A stretch of 64,000 nt of DNA, taken from contig JAWZYU010000034.1 of assembly GCA_038380435.1 (NCBI GenBank), positions 5,190,704 through 5,254,703 of the forward strand, written 5' to 3'. Under the pieces are notes generated by a model, which was given only the letters and a program-made list of their open reading frames with translations, ran no database searches and had not been told where the DNA came from. Position numbers and translations under genes: made by a program. Of this stretch, positions 33,013-44,837 are shown piece by piece. Source of the DNA: Ryuthela nishihirai. Taxonomy: Eukaryota; Arthropoda; Arachnida; Araneae; Heptathelidae. Every line of letters begins with the position of its first letter. Positions within the stretch are counted from its first letter, which is position 1.

Positions 33013-33487
33013 GTAATTTTAACATTTACTGTTTTGGTACTTTTAAGAAGGGAGGGCATAAAACTAAGAAATGTTAGGCATGCTTTGGACTGAAATGTGT
33101 TCAGTAAATAAGTATCAAAATTGGAATGAAAATTTGTGACAGCTGTAGGAAACAGATAAGTCTGGAAAAAAACAATGGAAGTTATTGAAGAAAATGAAAG
33201 TAACATTCCAGACCCTAAGAATGATGAAGACTTTGTAATCAAAAATTGCAACTGGCCTCACCTACAATTTGTCTAAAGAGGAAATGGAATGTAAAACAGT
33301 TTTTTTAAGAAAACTTGTTCACTGGAAAATTAAAAGTCTTTTTCACCTTATATTCATCAATCATCATTCTAGTAAGTTTATAGTAGTAGTAGTATGCCTT
33401 CTAAGTTATTAAAATAAATTTCTTTTATGCCAGATTTAATTTTATCAATATTTATAGTAATAAACCTAATTTTTGGAGAGGATTTTC
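33013..33487. other. AT-rich spacer, nothing recognised
   Basis: Between the possible exon and the right arm of inverted repeat E. Confidence 0.3.
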
Positions 33488-33968
33488 AAAAACATCAATG
33501 AAATTAAAAATTTGTTAAAATATCATCCCATCTAGAGCACCAAGTTCAAAATTCGTATATATATATATGTTATTGAGATATGAAGGAATGAATGTGAATT
33601 GTTTTTCAAAAAATTTTAAAGTGTGTTTTTTGAGAAATTTAAGGTCTGATTTTTGAAATGGTGACCTTGTCAGATAGTAGTCATTGTGATATCAGTTTTA
33701 AAACCTGTTAACTAAAGTACTGTTTTGTTGCTTTTTTTTATCTTTCTACCTCATCTCTAACTAAAGTTATTAGCAATAATAATAATTATTGATACGGTCA
33801 AAGTTATGAAATTCTCTCTACAGCAAAAACTAATTGCCACAAAATTTTAGAATTCGGGATTTTTAACTATATATATGATAGTACAGTAAGTATACAAAAT
33901 TTCATGCAAATGAAAAGCACTTGGGTATTTTTGTTGGATTACTTGACATGGAATGACCTGTTACATAT
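33488..33968 (-). repeat. Inverted repeat E, right arm
   Basis: Mirrors 30988-31465: TAACTAAAGTTATTAGCAAT, CAGCAAAAACTAATTGCCAC and GACATGGAATGACCTG as read on +. The arms are about 2.0 kb apart. Confidence 0.65.
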
Positions 33969-36677
33969 ACATCTGTCACATGCTTACTATGTGTTACTTG
34001 GTAGCAGTAATTTGCCAACTACTGTCATAAACACTGCCTATTAAATAACATGCAAAACATAGACTAGAACCATGGCTGTTTTCATATTCGTACCTGTAAA
34101 ATGCTTCTTAAGGTATAGGAAGTTTGAAGAACTAAAAGTGATGAAACAAAAGCAATTGTAAACATATAAAGTGAAACATTTTCACTCCTTTATAATTGCT
34201 AATATTTTGTACAATATACTTGTTTCCTTGCATAAAAATCTTTTGTTTTATATGAATAATTTTCATGTCATCTTCATTAAGCTTTTGTCTTTGAGCTCTA
34301 AAGTTATTCTGTTTGCACTTTAAGAGAGGGAACAAAATCACTGATGCCATATAAACAGTGTCTGCAAAACTGTCAACATCACAAAAACTTGGCAGGAAAA
34401 TCAACAAAATAAACATACTACTAGTTTTAAAAGTCTTGGAGTACATGGGAAAGAAACTAGCAATGTAAGATTTTGGTAGGAAGGAGCAAAATAAAAGAAT
34501 GAATTTTGGCCATGAGGTGAGATAAAAATGTGAATTTTCAGCTAATAAAATACATTTTATTGATTAATTTATAAAATATTTTTTAAATTGTATGGGACTG
34601 GGAGAGAAATACCACTTTTCTATTCTGCCCATCCACATCGTGTCAATAGTTAAAATATCAATTCATTTCTCTTGAACACAAAAGTAATACTAGAGTTACT
34701 CTGGTTCAGATCTCCGGATCTCCGGTAAACATAGTCGTTTGGCTGTCATAACCTGCAGGTAGGGCAGATCACTAATGAAACAAATAGGGAAATCAGAAGA
34801 GTGAATTTAATACAATCAATGAAGTAAATTTTAAGTAAATATTACACAAAAGAAAAAGAGATATAATTTTGAAAAGAAAACTTAACTCTTCTTTATTATC
34901 CAAGAGTAGAACTTATGAGAAAATTCATTTATATTGTGTTTTTGTAGGTTTGTGAAATTGAAAAGTATGTGTTTTACTTTTAGCAGTTGGAGTTACTTTT
35001 TTAATTCACAAAGTACAAACACAGTTATTTAATTTCAGTAGAAAAATGCCTCATTTTTACTACTTTTAGAGTTGATTTCAATTATTATGGTAAATGAGGG
35101 GGGGATGCATCTTTATTTTCTTTTATCTTCTAACAATTGCTCACAGTGCATATCAATTTATGGTTATGAAAGTATGAACTGATAAAAAATAATACACAGA
35201 TTGGTGTGTGCATGCGACACATGCATCATATCTGAGCCCATAGTATGGAGGGTCTCTAGGATGAAAAATTTATAAAAATAATGTGTTTCAAATAAAAAGG
35301 TAAAAGAGAAGCTCATTATTTATTATTCATATTTTTAATTTGTTGTAACTTCAGTTTTATAGAATGTATTAAAATGTCTTTCAATTTATTGCACAAAAAA
35401 TATATATTTACTAGTAAATTTCCCACTGAAGCTCAACTGATCCTTGAAGTGGGAAAATAAAAGTTATATAAACTGAAATTTGAGTTTTGTCAGAGATAAT
35501 TTAGAAGTTTTAACACAACACAGGTAGCAGTGTGAGTCACCCATGTGTGAATTTTGGGATTGGACAGTTGAATATGTAAGAAAGTAAAACTGCTGAATCA
35601 CATGCATTCTCATAGAAGATGGAACACAGAATGCAGTCAACAAATGTTTCAACAAGTCCCTCAAATGACTTGCAGCTAATATTTATATAATTATGTCAAT
35701 ACAGTTTATGATTTCATTATTTTTAACCTGCTTGTGATCAACCATTTTGGAACAGCTTTGACTGAATATCCTGAACAGTCTCATAGCAATCGCTTAGCTA
35801 CTTGCAGGGTTGTCAATTTACTCATTTGACTTATCTCCTTAAAAAAAAATAAGCACTCACCTTTTTAGGGTTAAACATGAGCTTCCTCTCTGCAGTAATT
35901 GCACTCCTGGTACCCTGATACAGCATTTGTGTTTCATTGAATATCAAGGTGATGCAAATATATATCTGGAAGGAAAAAAAGAAATAGAAGGCCACATATT
36001 TTTGGTTTGTATACAGGCCCCATCTATCACTGCATAGCAGTGTGGAAAAAAGTAATCTGTATTTGAAGCAAAATGAAAAATTATTTGGAGATTTTGAATA
36101 AGAATACGTTATCTTAGAATTACACAGATTACATGTTTTTTCCAGTGGCATTTGTTTCATTGACATTTTTGTACATTGCTATAATGATAGTTCATCAGCA
36201 GCAATATATTAATTGGTCTTTTTTTGTCAGCAAATTTTAGGGTTTGCATATTCAGCACCATTTTTGTAATTGTCACTTTTCTGTCTGTATTCTGTCATAT
36301 AACCTAAAAAAATTATATTTCATGTTGGAGAGTGTAATACTGATAATATTCTGAACTTTAATTTATCAAGGCAATCATCAATTGTAACTTCTTGTGGCTT
36401 CCCTTTTTATTAAATTTAAACTTCAGGGTAATAGTTGTAGAATTCTAGCTGTGAATTTTAATGTTAATGAAAACCAGTAGCTTTCTATTATAGTTGCCCT
36501 TGATTATGTCTTGGAAAATTTGGTCTATATATATAATTCTTGCTTGTTCGGTTTTCCTTTTGTTTTGAAGGTATTTATCCTATTCCTATATTTGTTTTTA
36601 GTTGTAGTAAGAATGCATGTCTTAAAGTTGTCACTTAACATCTGTCCAGTAGGTCATTTTCCTTTATACAACTTTAA
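33969..36677. other. Unique AT-rich DNA, nothing recognised
   Basis: No exon pairs, SINEs or transposase motifs. The ORFs at 34132-34446 and 35831-36166 (minus) have no known motif and biased AT-rich composition. Confidence 0.45.
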
Positions 36678-36762
36678 GCCTTTAGTGTCCCTTTGACCTG
36701 ACCATTTAACCCATTGTATGGGCAAAATTGCTGCTCAGAGGTAAAAACAGCCCAACCTGTGA
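36678..36762 (+). mobile_element. SINE family C, 3' end fragment
   Basis: CCTTTGACCTGACCATTTAA, CCCATTGTATGGGCAAAATT and CTCAGAGGTAAAA correspond to the last 80 bases of the family. Old. Confidence 0.75.
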
Positions 36763-36929
36763 ATATATAATTTAGATTTACATTTATATGAAGATATATT
36801 TTTTTTCATTTTCATTTGCTATAAAGGCAAATAAACTTTCAAAGTGTAAAACCTGACTTTGCTTCCTACAGGAAATCAAAAATTGGATTTTTTGTTTTGT
36901 AAATACTCATGTGGAAAAAAATTATTGCC

Positions 36930-37045
36930 AACAGGGTGGGAATCAAACCCACAACTCTCCAGATACATGCCAGAGCGCTCTTCCGTTAAACCATCCATTG
37001 GATGATAATTTGCTTCCACGGTCTGATCTATAAATCTTGAAGTAT
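36930..37045 (-). repeat. Family B-like tRNA head (inverted)
   Basis: As read on +: GGGTGGGAATCAAACCCACA (B box complement), CTCTCCAGATACATGCCAGA, GCGCTCTTCCGTTAAACCAT. The same layout as the minus-strand head at 3465-3537. Confidence 0.65.
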
Positions 37046-37260
37046 ACAATTAAATGGGCCTTCGTGCTCAGAAATTAATTAAAAATAACTTAAAATTCTC
37101 TATCGTTGAGCAATAAAATTTTAAAGTTTATCCTTCAAACTATTTGCATGTTAAAAGTTTTCAGGACAAAACTCAGAAGCTTTTCAGAGCAATGACAGCA
37201 CTCCGTCTTCAGTGAAGTGACACTCAATGAAAGAGAATTTTAACTTATTTTTAATATAAA
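37046..37260 (+). repeat. Fold-back family F, internally deleted copy
   Basis: GTTGAGCAATAAAATTTTAA, CAAACTATTTGCATGTTAAA and CAGAAGCTTTTCAGAGCAAT with ACAGCACTCCGTCTTCAG match the left arm of the fold-back at 52874-52992. The opposite arm is reduced to AGAGAATTTTAACTTATTTT. Confidence 0.6.
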
Positions 37261-37410
37261 TCTTTCACTGAACAAGGTCACATCTTGGAAAGCACTCCGA
37301 CATGCATCTGGAGACTTGCAGGTTCGATTTCCGTCTGGTTGACCATAATATTTTTAGACACGAGAATTATTGAATCTATCTACAGGTAATCTGTATATTT
37401 ACCATGGATG
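37261..37410 (+). repeat. Family B-like tRNA head (direct)
   Basis: GGAAAGCACTCCGACATGCA, CTGGAGACTTGCAGGTTCGA and TTTCCGTCTGG form a tRNA-like 3' half with B box GGTTCGATTTCC. CTATCTACAGGTAATCTGTA after it is shared with 29530 and 38965. Confidence 0.6.
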
Positions 37411-37631
37411 GGCTTTTGTGTTACTATTTTTAGTGATATGATGAAAGCAAGTAGAACTTGCTTTGTTTAAGGTTTATTTTGTTTTATTGTTTCTTTTTTT
37501 TTGTATCATATTATGTTCGCCTTCCTGATGTATATTAATTACATCATTTGTCTTACACTAAATCACAGTGAGTGAATGCTTAGCACTCCCATTTGATTTG
37601 TGTAATATGTCACCTATCAGATATTTTCATC

Positions 37632-38809
37632 ACGGATCAGATATTTTCACTTAGGCAGATTCTTGAGAAATGTTTAGAGTTTCAGAAACCTTTGGTTGCT
37701 AGCTTTGTTGATTTCAAAAAGGCTTTCGACTCTGTTGATCGTCATAATTTGTGGTTGATTGTGAGATCATATGGTATACCAGACAAGTTAGTTAACATTA
37801 TGAAAGCTCTCTATAATAACACTGAGTCGTGTGTGAGAGTTGGTAAGGCTTGTAGCAATTGGTTTAGCATTACTTCTGGTGTTCGACAAGGGTGCATTTT
37901 GTCTCCTTTTCCCTTTAGCTTGGTTATTGATTATGTTATGCGAAATTCACTTCAAGGGAAAGCTTTTGGCCTTAAATGGGCTGGAGATACGAAAATTTAT
38001 GATTTAGATTATGCTGATGATTTAGCCCTTTTGGCAAATGATGTTGATGAGATGAACTCTTTCATTCGAGCTGTTGATGAGACTGGTAGTAGAGTAGGTT
38101 TGGTTATAAACAGAGAGAAAACTAAAGTGATGAAAATTGGTCAGGCAGGCTGTGATTCAGTTAATCTGAATGGTTGCAGTCTTGAGCAGGTGTCACAGTT
38201 TAATTATCTTGGGAGCTATGTAACAGATAATGGTGATGTGCGGCATGAGATTAACAGACGAATAGGGATTGCTGCCGGACTTTTAAGAATCTATGGAGAG
38301 TGTGGAGAAATAGGCGTATACACCTAAAGACTAAAATTAGACTGTATAATAGTTTGGTTCTTTCTAGGGTTAGTTATGGTAGTGAAACTTGGACACTTTG
38401 TAAACATGATAACAGGAAACTAGATGCTTTTGATTCCAGATGTTTACGCAGTATCTTGGGCATTAGGTGGTTCAACTTTGTAACTAATGATGAGATTAGG
38501 CAAAGGAGTTTGCAACCTCCTTTAAGCAGCATATTGTGCAGAGAGAGACTCCGTTGGTTTGGCCATGTTGCCTGTATGAATAATTATAGATCGGCGAATA
38601 AGGTTATGAACAGTGTGCCTAAAGGCCTCGGAAGGAGGGGGAGATCTAGGATGCGGTGGGCAGGCAATGTCAAACAGGACCTTGTTAGAATTGGTGTGCA
38701 GTGGCCAGATGCAGTAGATGTAGCTCAGGATAGATTTGCTTGGAGAACTAAATTGCACGGTCTGGTTGGGCCTCCGTAGCCCATGGCTGCTTGAGGATGA
38801 TGATGATAC
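37632..38809 (+). mobile_element. RTE-clade retrotransposon, 5'-truncated
   Basis: The open frame from 37593 (the element proper from about DQIFSLRQILEKCLEFQKPL, 37635) covers most of the reverse transcriptase: VASFVDFKKAFDSVDRHNLW, GVRQGCILSPF and the catalytic LDYADDLALL (YADD at 38010-38021), then a NYLGSYV block. A frameshift near 38300-38330 leads into the second frame (to TAG 38777-38779), with LKTKIRLYNSLVLSRVSYGS, ETWTL and the C-terminal RLRWFGHVACM, GRRGRSRMRWAGNVKQDL and DRFAWR blocks. The 3' end is short and closes in a (GAT)n run at 38796-38808, typical of RTE elements. The endonuclease domain is missing. Only one frameshift was seen, so it is rather young. Confidence 0.92.
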
Positions 38810-38962
38810 TTTTTTCCTGAAAATGGAAGAAAACTGTACTGAGTTTGTTTTTAATATTTGGCTTCTACAATTCATTTAAGTTACAGTAGTTTTCAAAATA
38901 CATGTTCACAGTAGGTAAGCTTCATTCCTCAAGTTTCTAAACACTCCATCCATACTAAATAC

Positions 38963-39215
38963 ACAGATTACCTGTAGAAATGGACTTCAACAATTATTAA
39001 AAACATCTGAAAAACATTATCGTCTACCATTAAACCACGCATCAGATGCTAAAATCTTCAAGAATAAGACCTATAAATCTTTGACTGTCTCATTCTGGAA
39101 GATTTTAGCATCTGATGAGTGGTAGAGCACTCTGACATGTCTGAGAGAGTTGCGAGTTCGATTCCTGCTGCGTTAGTGATAATTTTTTTCAGATGTTTTT
39201 AATAATTCTAAACAC
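38963..39215. repeat. Family B-related inverted pair with one tRNA-like head
   Basis: Left arm about 38963-39085, right arm about 39086-39215. ATTAAAAACATCTGAAAAAC on the left mirrors TTTTTCAGATGTTTTTAAT on the right, and GCATCAGATGCTAAAATCTT mirrors AAGATTTTAGCATCTGATGA. Only the right arm keeps the tRNA-like part, GAGTGGTAGAGCACTCTGAC and GCGAGTTCGATTCCTGC; on the left it is deleted. Confidence 0.7.
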
Positions 39216-40790
39216 TCTTCTCTATTCAGTACGATTTCTGCCATGCAAATTTTTATCTATAAAGAGAAGCAAAAAACTGAAATGAGTAAAGAAATAAATA
39301 TATAAACTAGTAGATGTATGATCTCCCACCCATAAGACTACAGAAGTCTTATTAAGCTAAATCTGTTAAGCAGAGCAGCACTCAGTCCAATGACCTTAGA
39401 CTAGATTTCTTAGATTAGATCTATTTCCCTGCAGGACAGCTGTTTTCCACTGTTGAAACAGCAAAACAGTTACAAGGAGTAGGTTATCCAAGCACTCACC
39501 ACCATTGTGCTGAACACAGTTTTTAAGTCACAAGATTGTAAGAACACCAGACAGAACCTGTGATACAACACTAATCTATTGTTTCAGAAGTTGTACCAAG
39601 CATTCATAGACTATTACATTTGATGTCCAATCTCATTTTAGGCTACTAATGCATATTGTTGGTTATCCACTACACTGCCATGAGTAAAAATTGTTCATGA
39701 CACTTCAAATAATAAATTATAATAAATTCAATTTTTCCATAATCAACGACCAGTTATTCAAATTAACACAATATTTAAAGTCTCCAACTGAGGTATCTGA
39801 TGTACATACAAGCAGAACAGATGTGATAGCAATAGCAGTTTAGCACCTTTTCTGTTGTCATGGAAACACTCAGTACATTGCTCACACAACATACTATCAG
39901 ATGAGTGACCAGCAAAATAGGTAGAATGTTAATCTCTCTCTCTCTGTCCTTCAGTACGGTATGTGCGCAACTGACCAATCAGTTTCTTTTACAAACGTTT
40001 AAATTACATTGTCAAAGCCTGTGATTTGCAAGTGTCCCTTAAATGTTCCATTTCTTGACAGTTTATAGTTAATGTTGGTGGTGAGTTTTTTTTAATCACT
40101 CTCTACATCCTTGTGTTGCTTATACTTTAAGCTTCAAGTGTGGAGTTGGTTCTTATAAAATACACTTTAGTATATAATAATGCTGTTTATATAGGCATTT
40201 TGAATGACATTGAGTAAAGACTACCAATAGCAACTGAAAATGAATCAGTTGGCTTTTGAAATCTTTTTATGACTGTAATATTCAGAAATCTTAATGCTTG
40301 AAAGCCATTACATAACCATTTCATAGTGTATATAAGTTCATTTTTAGTAATTAAAAAAAATGCTTTATTGAAATCTTTCATATTAGAAAATGACAATTTT
40401 TAGTTTTGAGTGATATGTTCAGAGTATATCTAACAAAGATAGTTGGCTAAATTAGCATATTGGCAGTTTGTCCATCTCTTCATATAAAGTCACTCATTGT
40501 AGACATTATTAATTTTTATTTTGTGATGCTACCGACATTTTCACGACACAGTTAAATATTACATTTCACTTGATTCAAGTGAATTTGTTTTTTAAAAGTA
40601 ATTCATATTAGAACTTTAAGATTTAGTTTATTGATATCAATTATGCTTTTGCTGCAACATCAGTATGTGTTTGTTTTATGAATTGGCGAATAAACAATTT
40701 TTTAATACATCTGATGATAGAACTGAATATGCTTTTATGCCCTATTAATAATATAAACATTAGTGATTAATACTATTGACTTGTCTTGAA
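39216..40790. other. Unique AT-rich DNA, nothing recognised
   Basis: No exon, SINE or transposase signal. Short CT-rich run near 39935. Confidence 0.4.
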
Positions 40791-40794
40791 TCTA

Positions 40795-40995
40795 ACCGTT
40801 GCTGAGTGGTTAGCATTCTTCTCAACTGATCAAAAGGACCTGGGTTTGAGCCCTAATAGTTCATGGATATTTTCCTTCCTGTGTTGTTGTCTTTCTGCTG
40901 GTCTTACCTTCCTCACAGATCTTTGTGACATATTACACTGACAAGCTCCTATCAGATCTCTCTGTGGCAAGCTGCTGTTTGAAGGGTAATTTATT
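40795..40995 (+). mobile_element. SINE family A, diverged copy
   Basis: CCGTTGCTGAGTGGTTAGCA, GGACCTGGGTTTGAGCCCTA, ACACTGACAAGCTCCTATCA and GGCAAGCTGCTGTTTGAAGG with an AT tail. Confidence 0.85.
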
Positions 40996-41137
40996 TATTA
41001 TTAATTATATTTCTATAATTTAGGAAAATATACAGATATAGTATATTTAAGTAATAACAGGTTTTCTAAATGATGACTGAAACAATAAACAAGCATCTTT
41101 ACAACTTCAAACATATATAACTACTTTATTTGTCACA

Positions 41138-41286
41138 GGGGCGGGGGTGACTCAGTCGGTAGCGCGCCAGGCTCGTAATCTGTAGTTCCCAGGTTCGAGT
41201 CCCAGCTGGGTCAGCGTTGAGATTTATCTCCGCAAAATTCCCCGCCCTGCCCACGGTCAGTAGGGGAAACCGATGGGCTTGGAAAA
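41138..41286 (+). mobile_element. SINE family C, 5' half only
   Basis: Consensus-like head GGGGCGGGGGTGACTCAGTC, GGTTCGAGTCCCAGCTGGGT, then stops after GATGGGCTTGGAAA. The 3' half is missing, which points to a later deletion or an unusual insertion. Confidence 0.9.
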
Positions 41287-42074
41287 TATATCAAGTTTGT
41301 TTTTCATTGGCTTTGCAGTTTTGCCTATGGGAAGTACTGTTGTAGGAAAGTCAAATGGCAGATTATACAGATATAGAGCTATTACCTGCAGCAATTGAGT
41401 GATTGTATAAATCAACAGTTCCTAGGCTGCTGGGTTGTTGTAGCTGCTTTGTTCACTGAATCTAACCTCACTCGATTTCTGTTGGGTTTCATCAAAGATG
41501 CAATTTATTACCCACCGTAATCCATCAACAAATTAACTGAGAAAATTATTTCTATTTCCCAAATAACTCCTCATAATGTTCTGTAGAAGGTGGGAGTAAG
41601 TTAATTTTTTTGGATGTATGCACTCCTCCAACATCCTTAATAAATATCGGTAAATTTGATGTATTTCCAATCATTGTTATTTGTTTTTCCTGTGACAAAT
41701 TAGTTGCGAATGTTTGAAGTTGTGAAACTACTTTATAGAAACATTGATTAAATGAAAGCGGTATTGTGGAATATTTTTTTCCTTGCTCAAATTGATGAAT
41801 TTTTTAAAACTCAAACTATATTTATTTTTAAAAACTTGTATTTTATAATTCCAAATAAGCTTATTTATTATCTAGTAAATATCATTAGGCAACAAATTTT
41901 TATAAAAGTCATACCTCTGAGATAGAAGTAGGCATTTCTTAAAGATTTCAAGGTGCTGAACACGAATATGACAATGAAAATGCAAAATTGGCTACGATTT
42001 CTGAGAAATCCGCAATAATTTCTTAACATAAAGAATAATACGTGCATATGACATGAAACGGTAAAACACCGCTT
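41287..42074. other. Nothing recognised
   Basis: Some broken frames around 41300-41620 look mildly coding-like but have no motif that I can assign. Confidence 0.3.
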
Positions 42075-43804
42075 CTACTTCCAACGTTGCTTTGCCCGTT
42101 GCTTGTACAGTTGCTCAGGATCATCTCTGGTGAGCGTCCAACAGTAGTCAGCCCAGCATTGAAGTGGCCCAGATTCCCTGGTATCATTTCTCCATCGTTA
42201 AAATGTTCTGGTGAAAACGTTCACCGTGCTCATCACTAACCATGCCACAGATGTCGGGAGAAGAAATCTAAGTGGGAATGCAGAAAGTGAATCTTTAAGG
42301 ACATAATGCATCCAAGTTTGTGATACAGAGACATGTCCTTAACCAGTTTCTTGTAGTTGTCTGCCCTGACATTCCCGAGAAATTTAGTTGACACCAAACG
42401 AAACGCATCCCAAGCCTTTTTCTCGTCACCCTGAAGCAGGTTGTCGAACATCTGGTCTCTAAACAGCTCGCGGATCTGAGGACCTACAAAAATTCCATCT
42501 TTAATTTTTACTTCGCTGAGTATAGGGAATTTGTCAGCCAAGTACTTGAAAGCTGATGCAGTCCGGTCCATGGCTTTTACGAAGTTTTTCATCACACCGA
42601 GTTTGATGAGTAGGGACGGTAGCATGATTTTGTGCGTTTATGCAGCGTGGGGTGTCCCACATCTTCTCTCCGACCTTTAGAGATTTCCTCTGAAGCCAGT
42701 TTCTCTTCACATAGTGCAAAGTCTTTGCTCGACTGCCCCATTCACATACGAAACAGCAGTACTTCGTATATCCCAGCTGCAGACCCCCCATCAACAGAGC
42801 CACTACCTTTAAGTCGCAACCGAGATGCCAGTCATACTTGCTGTATTGAAAACAGTTCAACAGTTGTTTTAGGTTGTAGGTTTCTTTCACGTAGACAAGC
42901 GTGTCTGACCGGAATGGATGGAAGTCGATTTCCATTATGTAGCAACACCACATTGAGACTCAATTTCGAGGAGTCTACAAATAGTCGTCATTCTTGAGGG
43001 TCATATTTGATTCAAAGGGTATTCATTAGGCCATCTACATCGGAGCAGAACCCAAGATCATCATTTCTGAAGTAAGGTGCAAACTGCTCATGATGAGTTC
43101 GAAACGAAGTCACTCGGACATTTTCCTTGAGAAGATTGCATTGTTTAAGTCTTGACCCAAGTAACTGCTTTCGCCTTGGACAGCTCCAGATCATGAGCAA
43201 GATTGTTCATTTCCTCTTTGGAGAGAATGTGTGGTGCAGATGATGCACCGTGGCAGACATATGGATCATCATTAGACACCAAAGGCTGCAGAGAACCCAA
43301 CACCAGTTCGCCTCCCTCCTCATCGTCTAAATCAATGGAAAATTCTTTTGGAGGTTCGGGAATGGGAAGGCCTTCACCATGTGGAACTGGTCAGAGAGCA
43401 GATTGTATATTCGGGTACGCTATTGTCCACTTCTTTTTCTTTGTGATACCTACAGAAACAGGTGAAACCATGCAGAAGTAGCAGTCATTTGTGTGACTGC
43501 TTGGCTCTCTCCAAACCACAGGAACAGCAAACGGCATCGCCACTTCGGAAGATTTCTTGCACACATACTGCAGCATATGTGTGGGGGCCCAGGCCTTGCC
43601 CTGGTGCCTGAACTTGCATCCAAAATAAAACACCATTTTCACTATTGGAGTGATGGCCCTTTTCTGGCTTGCAAACATCACATCCCTGCAAATGTAACAA
43701 AATGTATATGCACTATTAACACAGTTACGAGGCATCACAAGTGCTGGGTTAAAACTGCAAGGATCACGTGTTGTAATTATGACTCTGAGGTAAATGGGAG
43801 TCAC
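42075..43804 (-). pseudogene. Unidentified repeated gene, copy 2 (longer)
   Basis: Minus-strand pieces in order. (1) From about 43804, a Cys-rich start: FCYICRDVMFASQKRAITPI, YFGCKFRHQGKAWAP, MPFAVPVVWREP, NDCYFCMVSPVSVGITKKKK. (2) YPNIQSAL, a stop replacing Arg (43391-43393), PVPHGEGLPIPEPPKEFSID and an acidic run LDDEEGGELVLG. (3) From 42953, WCCYIMEIDFHPFRSDTLVY, SKYDWHLGCDLKVVALLMGG, LQLGYTKYCCFVCEWGSRAK. (4) From 42625, MLPSLLIKLGVMKNFVKAMD, FVGPQIRELFRDQMFDNLLQ, GCIMSLKIHFLHSHLDFFSR. (5) VSDEHGERFHQNILTMEK, stop, YQGIW, then TLTRDDPEQLYKQRAKQRWK and TAG at 42075-42077. Paired Cys suggest zinc binding; function unknown. Sharing with 16.5-17.9 kb shows it is dispersed. At least two nonsense codons and several frameshifts. 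Confidence 0.75.
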
Positions 43805-44212
43805 TCAAAAAACTTGCTCACCCTATGAGACGTCGCTTACAACTAACGATTGCATCATCTTTTGTCTGCGATCGTAAAGACGCGATGTTATGATTCAATT
43901 GCATCAGACTGATGTAATACCTCCGTGGGTTGTGTGTATGGCAGGCTGATGCAATACAGTGCAATATGTTGCAATCTGGAGTTTAAAATACAGCGTTGCG
44001 AAATGGTTACCTGTGTTCTCAATTCGGACTGAGGGATCTGATCTGGATTTTTTATTGGAAAAATTATTTCCGAAACTTGTGACCCAATATTGAAAATATT
44101 ATTTTAACTATTTAAGGGCACAAGTCAATGCTATAATTAATATTTGAGCTTTAATAGGTGAATTAAATACCAAATTTTTCTATCTTACCTTAATACAAAA
44201 TACACAAAAAGT
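43805..44212. other. Nothing recognised
   Basis: Includes the start side of the unidentified gene (43805-43990, moderately GC, with repeated GATGTAATAC / GATGCAATAC phrases), where its promoter or terminus would be. No terminal repeat found. Confidence 0.35.
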
Positions 44213-44225
44213 TCATATTTGTTTT

Positions 44226-44511
44226 CCCGCAAAAACTCCCCGCCCTGCCCACGGTCAATAGGGGACACTGATGGGCTTGGAAATGCCGCCGTCCGTCGGA
44301 TGGGACGTTAAGCCGTGGCCCCGTGTGCGGGAGAGCCATACCCTGTGCACGTTAAAGAACACGCTTGATGGGAGGCTACCATGTGTCTCCCAACAGCTGT
44401 TCTAGTGGGTCCCCTCCCCAACCTTCTCTGAGCCTTCGGGGTCCATGTGACCTGGCCATTTAGCCCATGGTGTGCAAAAAAAAGTGTCGCTCAGAGGTAA
44501 AACAACCCAAC
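44226..44511 (+). mobile_element. SINE family C, 5'-truncated copy with perfect target duplication
   Basis: Starts at CCCGCAAAAACTCCCCGCCC (after the tRNA head) and runs to AACAACCCAA. The exact 13-bp duplication TCATATTTGTTTT at 44213-44225 and 44512-44524 proves insertion. The 3' end being complete and the 5' end missing fits LINE-machinery priming. Confidence 0.94.
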
Positions 44512-44625
44512 TCATATTTGTTTTGCATTAGAAGTACATTGGTAATTTAAAACAGAAACGAAAGAGTACATGAGAGGATTAAGTTGAACAACAAATAATT
44601 AGAAATCGTGCACATTTTGTGTCAT

Positions 44626-44837
44626 TAGTGGTGTACCCAATTGTGGTGAAGGGGGCTAAGAAGAGCTCTTGAGGGCTAAAAGTAACTTATTTTCCGGGGT
44701 AGTCAGCGAAAATCCGACTCAAGCACATCGTGTGCCGTAAAAAAAAACATGCCACCCAATAATCTCCTCCCCCCCCCCTTCCAAATTACATTGAAATGTC
44801 AACCCCTTTCCATTGGAAGGTTCTTGATACGCCACTA
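44626..44837. mobile_element. Short hAT-like MITE
   Basis: The ends TAGTGGTGTACC and GATACGCCACTA are inverted with two mismatches, giving a 212-bp non-coding unit with a C run near 44770. Flanks TGTGTCAT and TACCTCAT share part of an 8-mer. Assignment is by the style of the ends. Confidence 0.4.
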
